Source of the DNA: CAYLZO01 sp964387775
GTDB taxonomy: Bacteria; Chloroflexota; Anaerolineae; JAAYZQ01
DNA: 11,306 bases
Direction: 5' to 3'
Assembly (NCBI GenBank): GCA_964387775.1
Contig: CAYLZO010000178.1
Coordinates: forward strand, 1-11,306
Shown here: piece by piece, positions 6,483 to 11,306 of the stretch
Layout: each line of letters opens with the position of its first letter
Position numbering within the stretch: the first letter of the stretch is position 1
Translations under genes and position numbers: made by a program
The notes under the pieces: model-generated
Told to the model about the DNA's origin: nothing
Database searches by the model: none
What the model saw: only the letters and a program-made list of their open reading frames with translations

Positions 6483-8183
6483 CTACGGCCACAGCGGGTC
6501 GGCGGCCGTAGCGCGCAGGCGACGGGCGCGAGCGCGGCGGTCCGGCGGGGCGTCGACGAGGGGTGTGGCGAGTTGGAGAGGCTCGCCCTGGTCGGCCGGG
6601 GCTCCGGGGGCGCCGGCGGGGGGCGGCGGGAGTTGGGCGCGCTCCGGGTCCTGCCCATCTTGAAGCCGCAAGGGCGGTGGCAGCCGGATCTCGCGGCGGT
6701 AGTCGGGCAGGGGTTCCAGATCGCCCAGTCCCAACACGCCGGCGTCGGGGTCACACACGGGGCAGCCATCGCTCGGCGTCACCTGCAGGGGGACGAGTTC
6801 GGCGCGCAGCGCGTCGTAGGTCAGGTAGCGGTGTGACCTGTGCCCACCCGGCTCCTTGAAGGCGTACACCAGGTTGTGCACCTCGGTGGCAGCCAGGGCG
6901 GCGACGGCGCCGTCCAGGTGGCGGACGGCGGGGGCCGGGGTGTTGGCCACGTAGCCGCGCTGCCGCAGGGCATCCCGTTGGGCGGCGGGGGCCAGCTCCC
7001 AGCCGGCCAGTTGAGGGTCCACGATGCCGGCGCATTGCAGGCACCAGCGCCCCAGCTCGGGGAGGGCGAACTCGCCGCTGACGTCGGTGACGAGGGGCGC
7101 TTCGCCGCTGGGCAAATTGCCAATTTGCCCAACAGTTATGTTGAAGCCGGTGTGCAAGAGGGGGATCAGGTACTGGACGGCCAGACGGTTGAGGGCCATG
7201 CGGCTGCTGTGGTTGTCGGTGGCGGCCACGAGCAGGTCGCAGGCCTTGAGGGCGTGGAGGGCATCGGGGTCGAATACCTCGGTCTGGAAGGCGCGGACGC
7301 GGGCCTTGGGGTTGGATTGGCGCACCAGGCTGCGGGCGACGTAAACCTTGGGCCGGCGCTTCTGGGCGTCGTTGACGGTGGCGTTGACCAGGCGGTTGAG
7401 GTTGGTCAGCTCGACCACGTCGGGGTCGACCAGCACCCAGTCGCGGACGCCGAGGCGGGCCAGGTGATCGGCCAGGGCGCTGCCCAGCCCGCCGAGACCG
7501 ACGAGGCCCACCCGGAGCTCGCCCATCCTGCACTGGAAGGCCTGGCCAAAGGCGCGGACCTGGCGGTCGTAGACGGGGGAGAGGGCCGTCTGACGGGAGC
7601 CAGGCAGATGCTGGACGCTGGCCGGGATGCGGCGTTGCAGGTCGCCGACCAGGACCGCCTCCAAGGATTGGGGCTTGGGATGGTAGATGACGGTCTTGAC
7701 CTGGCCATCCTTGCCCTTCCGCTTGCACGAGCGGGCGAGCCACAGGCGGGCATCGAGGGCCTCGTCGTTGACGACGACAGAGCCGTAGGGCACACCGTCC
7801 ATGCGGTGGGCCAGGTAGGCGGCCTGGGCGGCCTCGTGCCGGTCGTCGGTGGCGGAAAAGCCCACGGTAGCATTCCGCCCTGAGTGACCCCCATCCGAAC
7901 GACCGGGATGGGAGTGCCAGTCGACCTGGATCAGGCCCTGCTCGTGGGCGCGCTGATGGACAAAGGCCTGAACCTCGGGCTTGAGTTCCAGGCGGGCCGC
8001 CGTCTGCTGCCGGAAGGCGTCGGGGGGCAAGAGGATGACGTCGCGGACCAGCAGCCGCAGTTCACGATGCAAGCGGTTGACGCCGCAGAGGGTGATGGCC
8101 ATCTGCTCCCGGCTCCGGTCGCCCAGCAGGTGGGCTTCCAGGGTCCCGGCGGCGTGCCGGGTGAGGGATAGGGTGTAGTCCAT
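6483..8183 (-). CDS. JAB (JAMM) isopeptidase - E1-like ThiF fusion
   Basis: A 566-residue fusion of a deconjugating and an activating enzyme for a ubiquitin-like protein. The N-terminal JAB domain (about 1-175) has the full JAMM zinc set: E26 (SREQMAITLCG), H90-S-H92-P and S110-x2-D113 (FSATDD). The ThiF/E1 domain (about 200-490) has the ATP-binding GLGGLGS (229-235), the DPDVVELTNLNR segment (253-264), ATDN..SR (321-328) and two CxxC pairs (C381/C384, C474/C477) for structural zinc. A Pro/Arg-rich, probably disordered tail follows (about 495-566). I chose ATG 8183 because AAAGGAG lies 7 bp upstream (8191-8197); the 56 extra residues of the longer ORF are repeat sequence. It is the last gene of a four-gene set with the E2-like, Ubl and NYN genes. 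No cysteine lies between the two CxxC pairs, so the usual E1 thioester residue is not evident. Confidence 0.9.
   Translation of the reverse strand: MDYTLSLTRHAAGTLEAHLLGDRSREQMAITLCGVNRLHRELRLLVRDVILLPPDAFRQQTAARLELKPEVQAFVHQRAHEQGLIQVDWHSHPGRSDGGHSGRNATVGFSATDDRHEAAQAAYLAHRMDGVPYGSVVVNDEALDARLWLARSCKRKGKDGQVKTVIYHPKPQSLEAVLVGDLQRRIPASVQHLPGSRQTALSPVYDRQVRAFGQAFQCRMGELRVGLVGLGGLGSALADHLARLGVRDWVLVDPDVVELTNLNRLVNATVNDAQKRRPKVYVARSLVRQSNPKARVRAFQTEVFDPDALHALKACDLLVAATDNHSSRMALNRLAVQYLIPLLHTGFNITVGQIGNLPSGEAPLVTDVSGEFALPELGRWCLQCAGIVDPQLAGWELAPAAQRDALRQRGYVANTPAPAVRHLDGAVAALAATEVHNLVYAFKEPGGHRSHRYLTYDALRAELVPLQVTPSDGCPVCDPDAGVLGLGDLEPLPDYRREIRLPPPLRLQDGQDPERAQLPPPPAGAPGAPADQGEPLQLATPLVDAPPDRRARARRLRATAADPLWP
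7110..7130. repeat. Palindromic repeat read in frame within the E1 domain
   Basis: Arms GGGCAAATTG (7110-7119) and CAATTTGCCC (7121-7130) form a 10-bp inverted repeat around a single base, much more AT-rich than the surrounding gene. On the coding strand it specifies G352-QIGNL-P358, a stretch not expected in ThiF folds. It resembles common dispersed palindromes that encode QIGNLP-like peptides when they insert in genes. Confidence 0.6.
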
Positions 8184-8209
8184 GGGATCGCTCCTTTCGG
8201 TAATCTCCC
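8183..8209. repeat. 27-bp direct repeat, copy 1, carrying the E1 ribosome binding site
   Basis: Identical to 8273-8299. On the minus strand it contains the AAAGGAG ribosome binding site of the JAB-E1 gene and ends at the first base of its ATG. The 63 bp between the copies hold a separate inverted repeat. Confidence 0.85.
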
Positions 8210-8221
8210 GCCGCTGTGGCC

Positions 8222-8260
8222 GGTCTCCGACCGTGCCACCCCAGGCTCGGTCAGGAGACC
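8222..8260. repeat. Inverted repeat between the two 27-bp copies
   Basis: The arms GGTCTCCGACCG (8222-8233) and CGGTCAGGAGACC (8248-8260) pair with one bulged base. This looks like another dispersed palindrome; together with the flanking direct repeat it resembles a small insertion that duplicated its target. Confidence 0.6.
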
Positions 8261-8272
8261 GACCTGAGCAGT

Positions 8273-8299
8273 TGGGATCGCTCCTTTCGGTAATCTCCC
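8273..8299. repeat. 27-bp direct repeat, copy 2
   Basis: A second, identical copy of 8183-8209, including the AAAGGAG element, but on the minus strand it is not followed by a start codon. It probably arose by duplication of the JAB-E1 leader. Confidence 0.85.
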
Positions 8300-8393
8300 T
8301 CCCCCTCGGAGGGGGAGGGCCGGGGTGGGGGTGAAATCGGCTCCAGAGCACAATCTCCCCCTCCCTGCGGTCGCCTCCCCCGAGGGAGGGGGG
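8297..8393. repeat. C-rich palindromes between the E2 and E1 genes
   Basis: CCCTCCCCC (8297-8305) pairs with GGGGGAGGG (8311-8319) around a 5-base loop, and CCCCCTCCC (8357-8365) pairs with GGGAGGGGG (8384-8392). Such C/G-rich hairpins are typical dispersed intergenic repeats. They lie directly after the E2 stop and could reduce read-through into the JAB-E1 gene. No coding sequence is evident in the gap. Confidence 0.55.
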
Positions 8394-8945
8394 CTAGAAG
8401 TCGTTGCTCAGCACCTCGCGGACCAGGTTGAGGAAGGTCCAGAGGTTGTCGGGCTTGCGGTGGTCGGCCTGAGGCTGCCAGGCGCCGGCGGCTTTCATGT
8501 TCATCTGGACGCAGTACCAGTGCCAGCCCTGGTCGGTGAGGTCCACGGCGCCGTGGTAGGCGGTGCTGGTCAAGTGGGGGTCCTTCTTGCCGTTTCGCAG
8601 TTCGAATTTCTTGTTCAGGTAGAAGCCGATGGGCGGCGTCTCGGGGTAGGTCTCGGGAAAGACGATGAGCAGGTCGCAACGGCGCTTCTTGAAGCGGGAG
8701 GGCAGCGGGTAGTCGGGGATGACCAGCCAGTCGCGGGTCTTTTCGTCATAGTAGACGCCGTGGTAGGGCGGACGGCTGAAGCGTCGGGCGATCATCAGCA
8801 CTTCGGCGTCGATGCGACGGTTGCGGCGACTGAGCCCGCCGGGCCGGGCGCGGTTCTGAGCGGGTTTCCGCTCCGGGGGCGGCGGTGCGGCAAGCCGCGC
8901 CGCTGGCTCGGGATTGAGCCGGGATTTGAGCCATTCGAGGGCCAT
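8394..8945 (-). CDS. E2-like ubiquitin-conjugating protein (prokaryotic E2 type)
   Basis: A 183-residue protein with a basic, Pro-rich N-terminal extension (about 1-45) and an E2-like core. The diagnostic strand-loop DLLIVFPETYPETPPIGFYL (91-110) matches the YPxxPP hallmark of E2 folds, and WHWYCVQM (141-148) places a cysteine (C145) where a catalytic E2 cysteine could sit, followed by WQPQADHRKPDNLWTFLNLV (156-175). It would accept the activated ubiquitin-like protein from the E1 part of the neighbouring fusion and pass it to a target lysine. It might belong to the Prok-E2 families defined by comparative genomics; the exact family and the catalytic role of C145 are uncertain. ATG 8945 has AAAGGAGG at 8955-8962. 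The gap to the Ubl gene upstream (8946-9064) has a weak inverted repeat, GGAGCCGG/CCGGCTCC (8992-8999, 9030-9037). Confidence 0.82.
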   Translation of the reverse strand: MALEWLKSRLNPEPAARLAAPPPPERKPAQNRARPGGLSRRNRRIDAEVLMIARRFSRPPYHGVYYDEKTRDWLVIPDYPLPSRFKKRRCDLLIVFPETYPETPPIGFYLNKKFELRNGKKDPHLTSTAYHGAVDLTDQGWHWYCVQMNMKAAGAWQPQADHRKPDNLWTFLNLVREVLSNDF

Positions 8946-9064
8946 GGGTGGATACCTCCTTTCCGGGCGTAAAGGGCTTAAAGGCCGGGTAGGAGCCGGG
9001 GCCGGGTAGGATGGCGGAAGGGAGTGATGCCGGCTCCGGCTCCTGGCCGAGGTCCACGAGGGAC

Positions 9065-9271
9065 TCAGCCCTTGACGCGGGGCGGCGCGTCCACGAAGGT
9101 GTCGCCATCGCGGACGGCGACCTCCTCGCCCGGGCGTACGACAAAGTTGCCCTCGCGGGTGCGGCGGATGACGTTGCGTCCATTGGCGATGCCGCCGGCC
9201 TTGCGGATGTCCTCGACCTTGGCGACGGGTGGGACCTGCACGCGACGGCCGTTGATGATGGCGGTGGCCAT
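9065..9271 (-). CDS. Small ubiquitin-like protein (Ubl)
   Basis: A 68-residue protein that reads as a beta-grasp Ubl: TAIINGRRVQVPPVAKVEDI (3-22) for strands 1-2 and the start of the helix, then NFVVRPGEEVAVRDGDTFVD (42-61) for the later strands. The pattern recalls ThiS/MoaD and multiubiquitin-type domains. It ends APPRVKG, so a single C-terminal glycine is exposed and no peptide needs trimming. It is the likely substrate of the E1 and E2 encoded downstream and of the JAB isopeptidase. ATG 9271 has AAAGGAG at 9281-9287 with 9 bp spacing. The Ubl assignment rests on size, pattern and operon context; the same residues alone could fit another small beta-rich protein. Confidence 0.75.
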   Translation of the reverse strand: MATAIINGRRVQVPPVAKVEDIRKAGGIANGRNVIRRTREGNFVVRPGEEVAVRDGDTFVDAPPRVKG

Positions 9272-9328
9272 GATCCGTTCCTCCTTTCGTGAGTGGTTGG
9301 CTCGTGTTCAGCTTGAGTACCCTCCAAC

Positions 9329-9340
9329 CTTTGTAACGAA
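9329..9340 (-). promoter_or_regulatory. Shared 12-bp element upstream of the Ubl gene
   Basis: On the minus strand TTCGTTACAAAG lies 57 bp before the Ubl start. The identical 12 bases occur upstream of the NYN gene (10080-10091). TACAAA could serve as a -10 box but no good -35 box accompanies it, so it may instead be an operator. Confidence 0.4.
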
Positions 9341-9343
9341 CTG

Positions 9344-9372
9344 GGCAGGGGCGGAGCGAGTCCGCCCCTGCC
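9344..9372 (-). terminator. Strong hairpin after the NYN gene, possible terminator or attenuator
   Basis: GGCAGGGGCGGA (9344-9355) and TCCGCCCCTGCC (9361-9372) form a perfect 12-bp stem with a 5-base loop, 13 bp after the NYN stop. No T-tract follows on either strand, so it is not a standard intrinsic terminator. It could protect the upstream mRNA or lower expression of the Ubl-E2-E1 genes relative to the NYN gene. Confidence 0.45.
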
Positions 9373-9385
9373 GGCGGTGGGCGCC

Positions 9386-10036
9386 CTAGGCGGGCGCGGG
9401 CGCGGGGATGGGGACCTCCTCCTCGGCTGCCAGGTCCGGCTCGGGCGGGGGGGCGTCGTCGAAGGCCAGATCGGGGTCGGGGATGGGTAGGTGGTCCACG
9501 ACATCGCCCAGGCGGGTCAGGTCCACGAAGCCATTGGCCATAGCCCGTAGGGCGGCCGAGACGCTGCCAGGGGTGGAGGCCACTTCGACGCGGATGCCGC
9601 GCAGCCGGAGCCGCTGGACGAGGGGAGTAAAGTCGCCATCGCCGGTGACGAGGACGACGATGTCGGGCTGGACGCGGGCGACGAACTCCTGGACGTCGAG
9701 GGCCATCTCCAGGCTTCGCCCTGAGGCTCTGCCCGAAGGGTCAAAGCCGCATTTCAGGCGACCATTGGGCAGGAGCTGGCCCACCTTGGTGCGGACGAGG
9801 AAGCCGTGCTGGCGCAGTCGGTGCAGGCTGCCACGGTCGGCCTCTTGCTGGGCGGGCTGGGGATGGGTGGCGATGTAGAGGAAGGCTTCCACGAGGTGGC
9901 GGCCTTCGGCCAGGTAGTCGCGCAGGGCGGCCAGGTCGATCTGCCGGCCCACGCGGCGCAGGGCGTTGAGGGTGTTGTGATAGTCGACGAAGGCGACGGT
10001 CCGCTCGTGAGTCAGGGTGTTGGGCACGGTGTGCAT
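9386..10036 (-). CDS. LabA-like NYN-domain nuclease
   Basis: A 216-residue protein with a PIN-like NYN domain of the LabA type: AFVDYHNTL (15-23, D18 and N21), EMALDVQEF (110-118, D114) and VLVTGDGDFTPLV (128-140, D133 and D135), then GIRVEVASTPGSVSAALRAMANGFVDL. These acidic residues match the metal-binding site of NYN RNases. The C-terminal 40 residues are a low-complexity acidic, Pro/Ala-rich tail (DPDLAFDDAPPPEPDLAAEE), unusual for the domain alone. ATG 10036 has AAAGGAGG at 10044-10051. It is the first gene of the set with Ubl, E2 and JAB-E1, and diverges from cas6. It could be the toxic effector or a target controlled by conjugation; this is inference. Residues 100-108 are encoded by a palindromic repeat that appears inserted in frame. 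Confidence 0.87.
   Translation of the reverse strand: MHTVPNTLTHERTVAFVDYHNTLNALRRVGRQIDLAALRDYLAEGRHLVEAFLYIATHPQPAQQEADRGSLHRLRQHGFLVRTKVGQLLPNGRLKCGFDPSGRASGRSLEMALDVQEFVARVQPDIVVLVTGDGDFTPLVQRLRLRGIRVEVASTPGSVSAALRAMANGFVDLTRLGDVVDHLPIPDPDLAFDDAPPPEPDLAAEEEVPIPAPAPA
9714..9738. repeat. Palindromic repeat inside the NYN gene
   Basis: Ends CTTCG (9714-9718) and CGAAG (9734-9738) bound an imperfect palindrome whose reverse complement, CTTCGGGCAGAGCCTCAG, resembles the insert at 4466-4518. It encodes residues 100-108 (PSGRASGRS), a spot where LabA-like proteins normally pass directly into the DVALA-type strand. The gene stays in frame. Confidence 0.5.
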
Positions 10037-10079
10037 CGGTTCACCTCCTTTCGGGTTTGGGGCCGGTCAGGCCCTCACT

Positions 10080-10091
10080 CTTTGTAACGAA
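10080..10091. promoter_or_regulatory. Shared 12-bp element in the NYN/cas6 divergent region
   Basis: CTTTGTAACGAA is identical to 9329-9340. It lies 43 bp before the NYN start and 42 bp before the cas6 start, so it could control either or both. No consensus promoter is visible in the 97-bp divergent gap. Confidence 0.4.
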
Positions 10092-10107
10092 ATGGAGAGT
10101 GGGGGAT

Positions 10108-10135
10108 GGAGAATGGAGAATGGAGAATAGAGAAT
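10108..10135 (+). repeat. Tandem 7-bp repeat forming the cas6 leader
   Basis: Three copies of GGAGAAT and one AGAGAAT run directly into the cas6 start codon (10134-10136). Each full unit offers a GGAG ribosome-binding core; the last is at 10122-10125, 8 bp before ATG. A degenerate unit, GGAGAGT, lies at 10094-10100. Confidence 0.8.
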
Positions 10136-11183
10136 GGCGCTGGAGCAACTGAAGCTGGCGCGGTTGCGGTTCGAGTTGGAGACGTTGGAAGAGGCGCAGG
10201 TTCCGGCTTACAAGGGGGATCTGTTGCGCATGGCGTTGCTCTGGTGGTTGAGCGAGTATTGGTGCCCCATGCCAGGCCGCTGCCGGCGCGGCTGTCGCCG
10301 GCCGGAGGTCTGCATGTTCGGGCGGCTGTGCGAGCCGCCGGTGGACCCGGACTGGCCGGCTTCGCTGCGGCGCTTGATGGGCAACACACCCCCGCCGGCC
10401 TATGCATTGTGGGATGGGCAGGACCGGCGCCGGTATTTCGCTGAGGGGACGGCCTGGAACTTTGAGTTGACTCTGGTGGGGGAGTTGGCGTTGCGTCAGA
10501 TCCCGGCCATCGTGGCCGCCGTGCAGCAGGGGGCAGAGACGGGGATGGGCCGGATCCGGCTGCGCAGCCGCGTGCAACGGGTCTTGGCGCCGAAGCGTTC
10601 GGACGAGGATGATGCGGCTCCTTGTCTGGCGGAGCAACAGCTTCACGACGATCCGGCGAGTCCCTCCGGGCAAAGCTCGGCGCTGACCTGGAAGAGCTAT
10701 CGCCTGGAAGAGGTCATCCTGGGCTACGAGCAAGGGGTGCAATGGGCAGAGACGCATCGGGAACCGGTGCACCACCTGAGTCTCTGCTTCCTGAGCCCGG
10801 TCAAGATCAAGGAGCGGGGGCGCTGGGTGGAAAGGCCGGCGTTTGTTCCCGTGATGAAGGCCGTGGTGCGGCGCCTGCGCCTGCTGAGCCAGGTGCATGG
10901 CGCCGGGGAATGGCCGCACGCCGAATGGGGGCCGTTGCTGGACCTGGCCGAACGGGTCCACTTGGAGCACGCCGAGACGTTCTGGACGGGATACCACCGT
11001 CGATCCAAGTCATCGGGTCGCCAGGAGGTGGAGGGATTTGTCGGCCGGGCCTGGTACGCCGGGGAGGATCTGCGCCCGCTGCTGCCGGCGCTCTGGTTGG
11101 GGCAGTGGCTGCACATCGGCAAACGCTACGTTTTGGGGAACGGGCGCTATGAGATAGGGCAGAGATGGCGTGTGGGTGGTTGA
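10134..11183 (+). CDS. cas6: Cas6-family CRISPR pre-crRNA endoribonuclease
   Basis: A 349-residue RAMP protein that matches the Cas6 family with the Cas6_C/DUF2276-type C-terminus. The N-terminal ferredoxin-like fold shows LRFELETLEEAQVPAYKGDLLR (split here as LRFELETLEE, 11-20, and VPAYKGDLLR, 23-32), then a Cys-rich segment (C44, C50, C54, C60, C66) that may bind metal and ends in the FGRLCEPP type of sequence. The C-terminal fold has LCFLSPVKIKERGRWV (217-232), PAFVPVMKAVVRRLRLLSQV (235-254) and the typical end LWLGQWLHIGKRYVLGNGRY (320-339). It would cut pre-crRNA within repeats to supply guides to type III complexes. ATG 10134 is served by GGAG of the tandem repeat. It is divergent from the NYN gene and lies apart from the other cas genes, which is common for cas6. 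Confidence 0.88.
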   Translation: MALEQLKLARLRFELETLEEAQVPAYKGDLLRMALLWWLSEYWCPMPGRCRRGCRRPEVCMFGRLCEPPVDPDWPASLRRLMGNTPPPAYALWDGQDRRRYFAEGTAWNFELTLVGELALRQIPAIVAAVQQGAETGMGRIRLRSRVQRVLAPKRSDEDDAAPCLAEQQLHDDPASPSGQSSALTWKSYRLEEVILGYEQGVQWAETHREPVHHLSLCFLSPVKIKERGRWVERPAFVPVMKAVVRRLRLLSQVHGAGEWPHAEWGPLLDLAERVHLEHAETFWTGYHRRSKSSGRQEVEGFVGRAWYAGEDLRPLLPALWLGQWLHIGKRYVLGNGRYEIGQRWRVGG

Positions 11184-11208
11184 CCAAAAGGCTATCTCGT
11201 GGTATACT
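11180..11208 (+). promoter_or_regulatory. Sigma70-type promoter downstream of cas6
   Basis: TTGACC (11180-11185) and TATACT (11203-11208) are spaced by 17 bp, and TGG before the -10 box gives an extended -10. The -35 box overlaps the cas6 stop codon. Transcription should begin near 11214-11216, about 63 bp before the next ATG. Confidence 0.85.
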
Positions 11209-11218
11209 GGGGCTCGGT

Positions 11219-11246
11219 AAGCTGGATTTTGCGAAAAACCCGGCTT
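11219..11246 (+). promoter_or_regulatory. Leader hairpin with GCGA tetraloop
   Basis: AAGCTGGATTTT (11219-11230) pairs with AAAACCCGGCTT (11235-11246, one G-U and one mismatch) around GCGA, a GNRA tetraloop. It falls just after the predicted transcription start. It may stabilise the mRNA or regulate the following gene; with no T-tract it does not look like a terminator for cas6. Confidence 0.5.
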
Positions 11247-11277
11247 GGTGTAGGGGATCGGGCCGGGAGAGGGGGTC

Positions 11278-11306
11278 ATGGCCAAAACCATGCACTGCCC
11301 ACGCGG
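11278..11306 (+). CDS. Start of an unidentified gene (3' partial)
   Basis: The ATG at 11278 follows a purine-rich GGGAGAGGGGG (11265-11275) and a strong promoter with a leader hairpin, and the frame (MAKTMHCPR) stays open to the window end. A CPR near the start would fit a small zinc ribbon, but nine residues are too few to identify it. Confidence 0.45.

Noticed and set aside
6751..7883. Long ORFs on both strands overlapping the JAB-E1 gene
   Set aside because: Their products are low-complexity Arg/Pro or Gly/Val-rich sequence, whereas the chosen frame holds JAMM and ThiF motifs.
8183..8299. Two 27-bp repeats with a 63-bp spacer as a minimal CRISPR array
   Set aside because: Only two copies; the repeat contains the E1 ribosome binding site and abuts its ATG, the repeat is not itself palindromic, and the spacer is a palindromic repeat.
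10108..10135. Tandem GGAGAAT units as a CRISPR or origin-type iteron
   Set aside because: Units of 7 bp without spacers are far too short for CRISPR, and no replication gene or AT-rich region is nearby.
11219..11246. Terminator of cas6
   Set aside because: It lies downstream of a consensus promoter, has no T-tract and carries a GNRA loop, so a leader element fits better.
1..11306. tRNA, rRNA or transposase genes
   Set aside because: I saw no tRNA-like or rRNA sequence and no transposase or integrase motif in any frame.

Overview
This GC-rich window looks like part of a type III CRISPR-Cas locus, most likely from a Chloroflexota-type bacterium. That taxonomic guess is inference: it rests on the mix of CRISPR accessory genes and the many short palindromic interspersed repeats, and no marker gene is present. 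The core genes cas10, the other cas7-like subunits, and any CRISPR array are absent here and presumably lie outside the window.

Layout. Plus strand, 1-3752: the end of a Csx19-like gene, a large two-domain RAMP protein of the TIGR03986 type with a cold-shock-like N-terminus (527-2881), and a HEPN-like gene split by a -1 frameshift in an A7 run (2923-3752). Plus strand, 3841-6243: a UPF0158 gene whose 3' end runs into a truncated copy of csx15, an RHH/MazF toxin-antitoxin pair with its own clear sigma70 promoter, an intact csx15, and a small membrane-anchored SAVED/CARF-like gene. Minus strand, 10036 down to 6483: four genes in one orientation, encoding a LabA-like NYN nuclease, a 68-residue ubiquitin-like protein, an E2-like protein and a JAB-E1 (JAMM protease plus ThiF) fusion. 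Plus strand again: cas6 (10134-11183), divergent from the NYN gene, then a strong promoter, a leader hairpin and the first codons of another gene.

How it may work together. Cas6 would process crRNA, and the RAMP and Csx19-like proteins would belong to the interference complex. Cyclic-oligoadenylate signalling would be sensed by the TM-SAVED-like protein and damped by Csx15, a family reported to act as ring nucleases. The HEPN-like protein is a possible RNase effector. The most unusual element is the complete ubiquitin-like conjugation/deconjugation set (Ubl, E2, E1, JAB) led by a predicted NYN nuclease and embedded between CRISPR genes. I know of no characterised system with exactly this gene content. 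The link to CRISPR function is inferred from position only.

Mobile-DNA scars are frequent: a 39-bp duplication of the csx15 start flanking the toxin-antitoxin cassette, a ~53-bp palindromic insert in the truncated copy, a 27-bp direct repeat carrying a ribosome binding site, and palindromic repeats read in frame inside the E1 and NYN genes.
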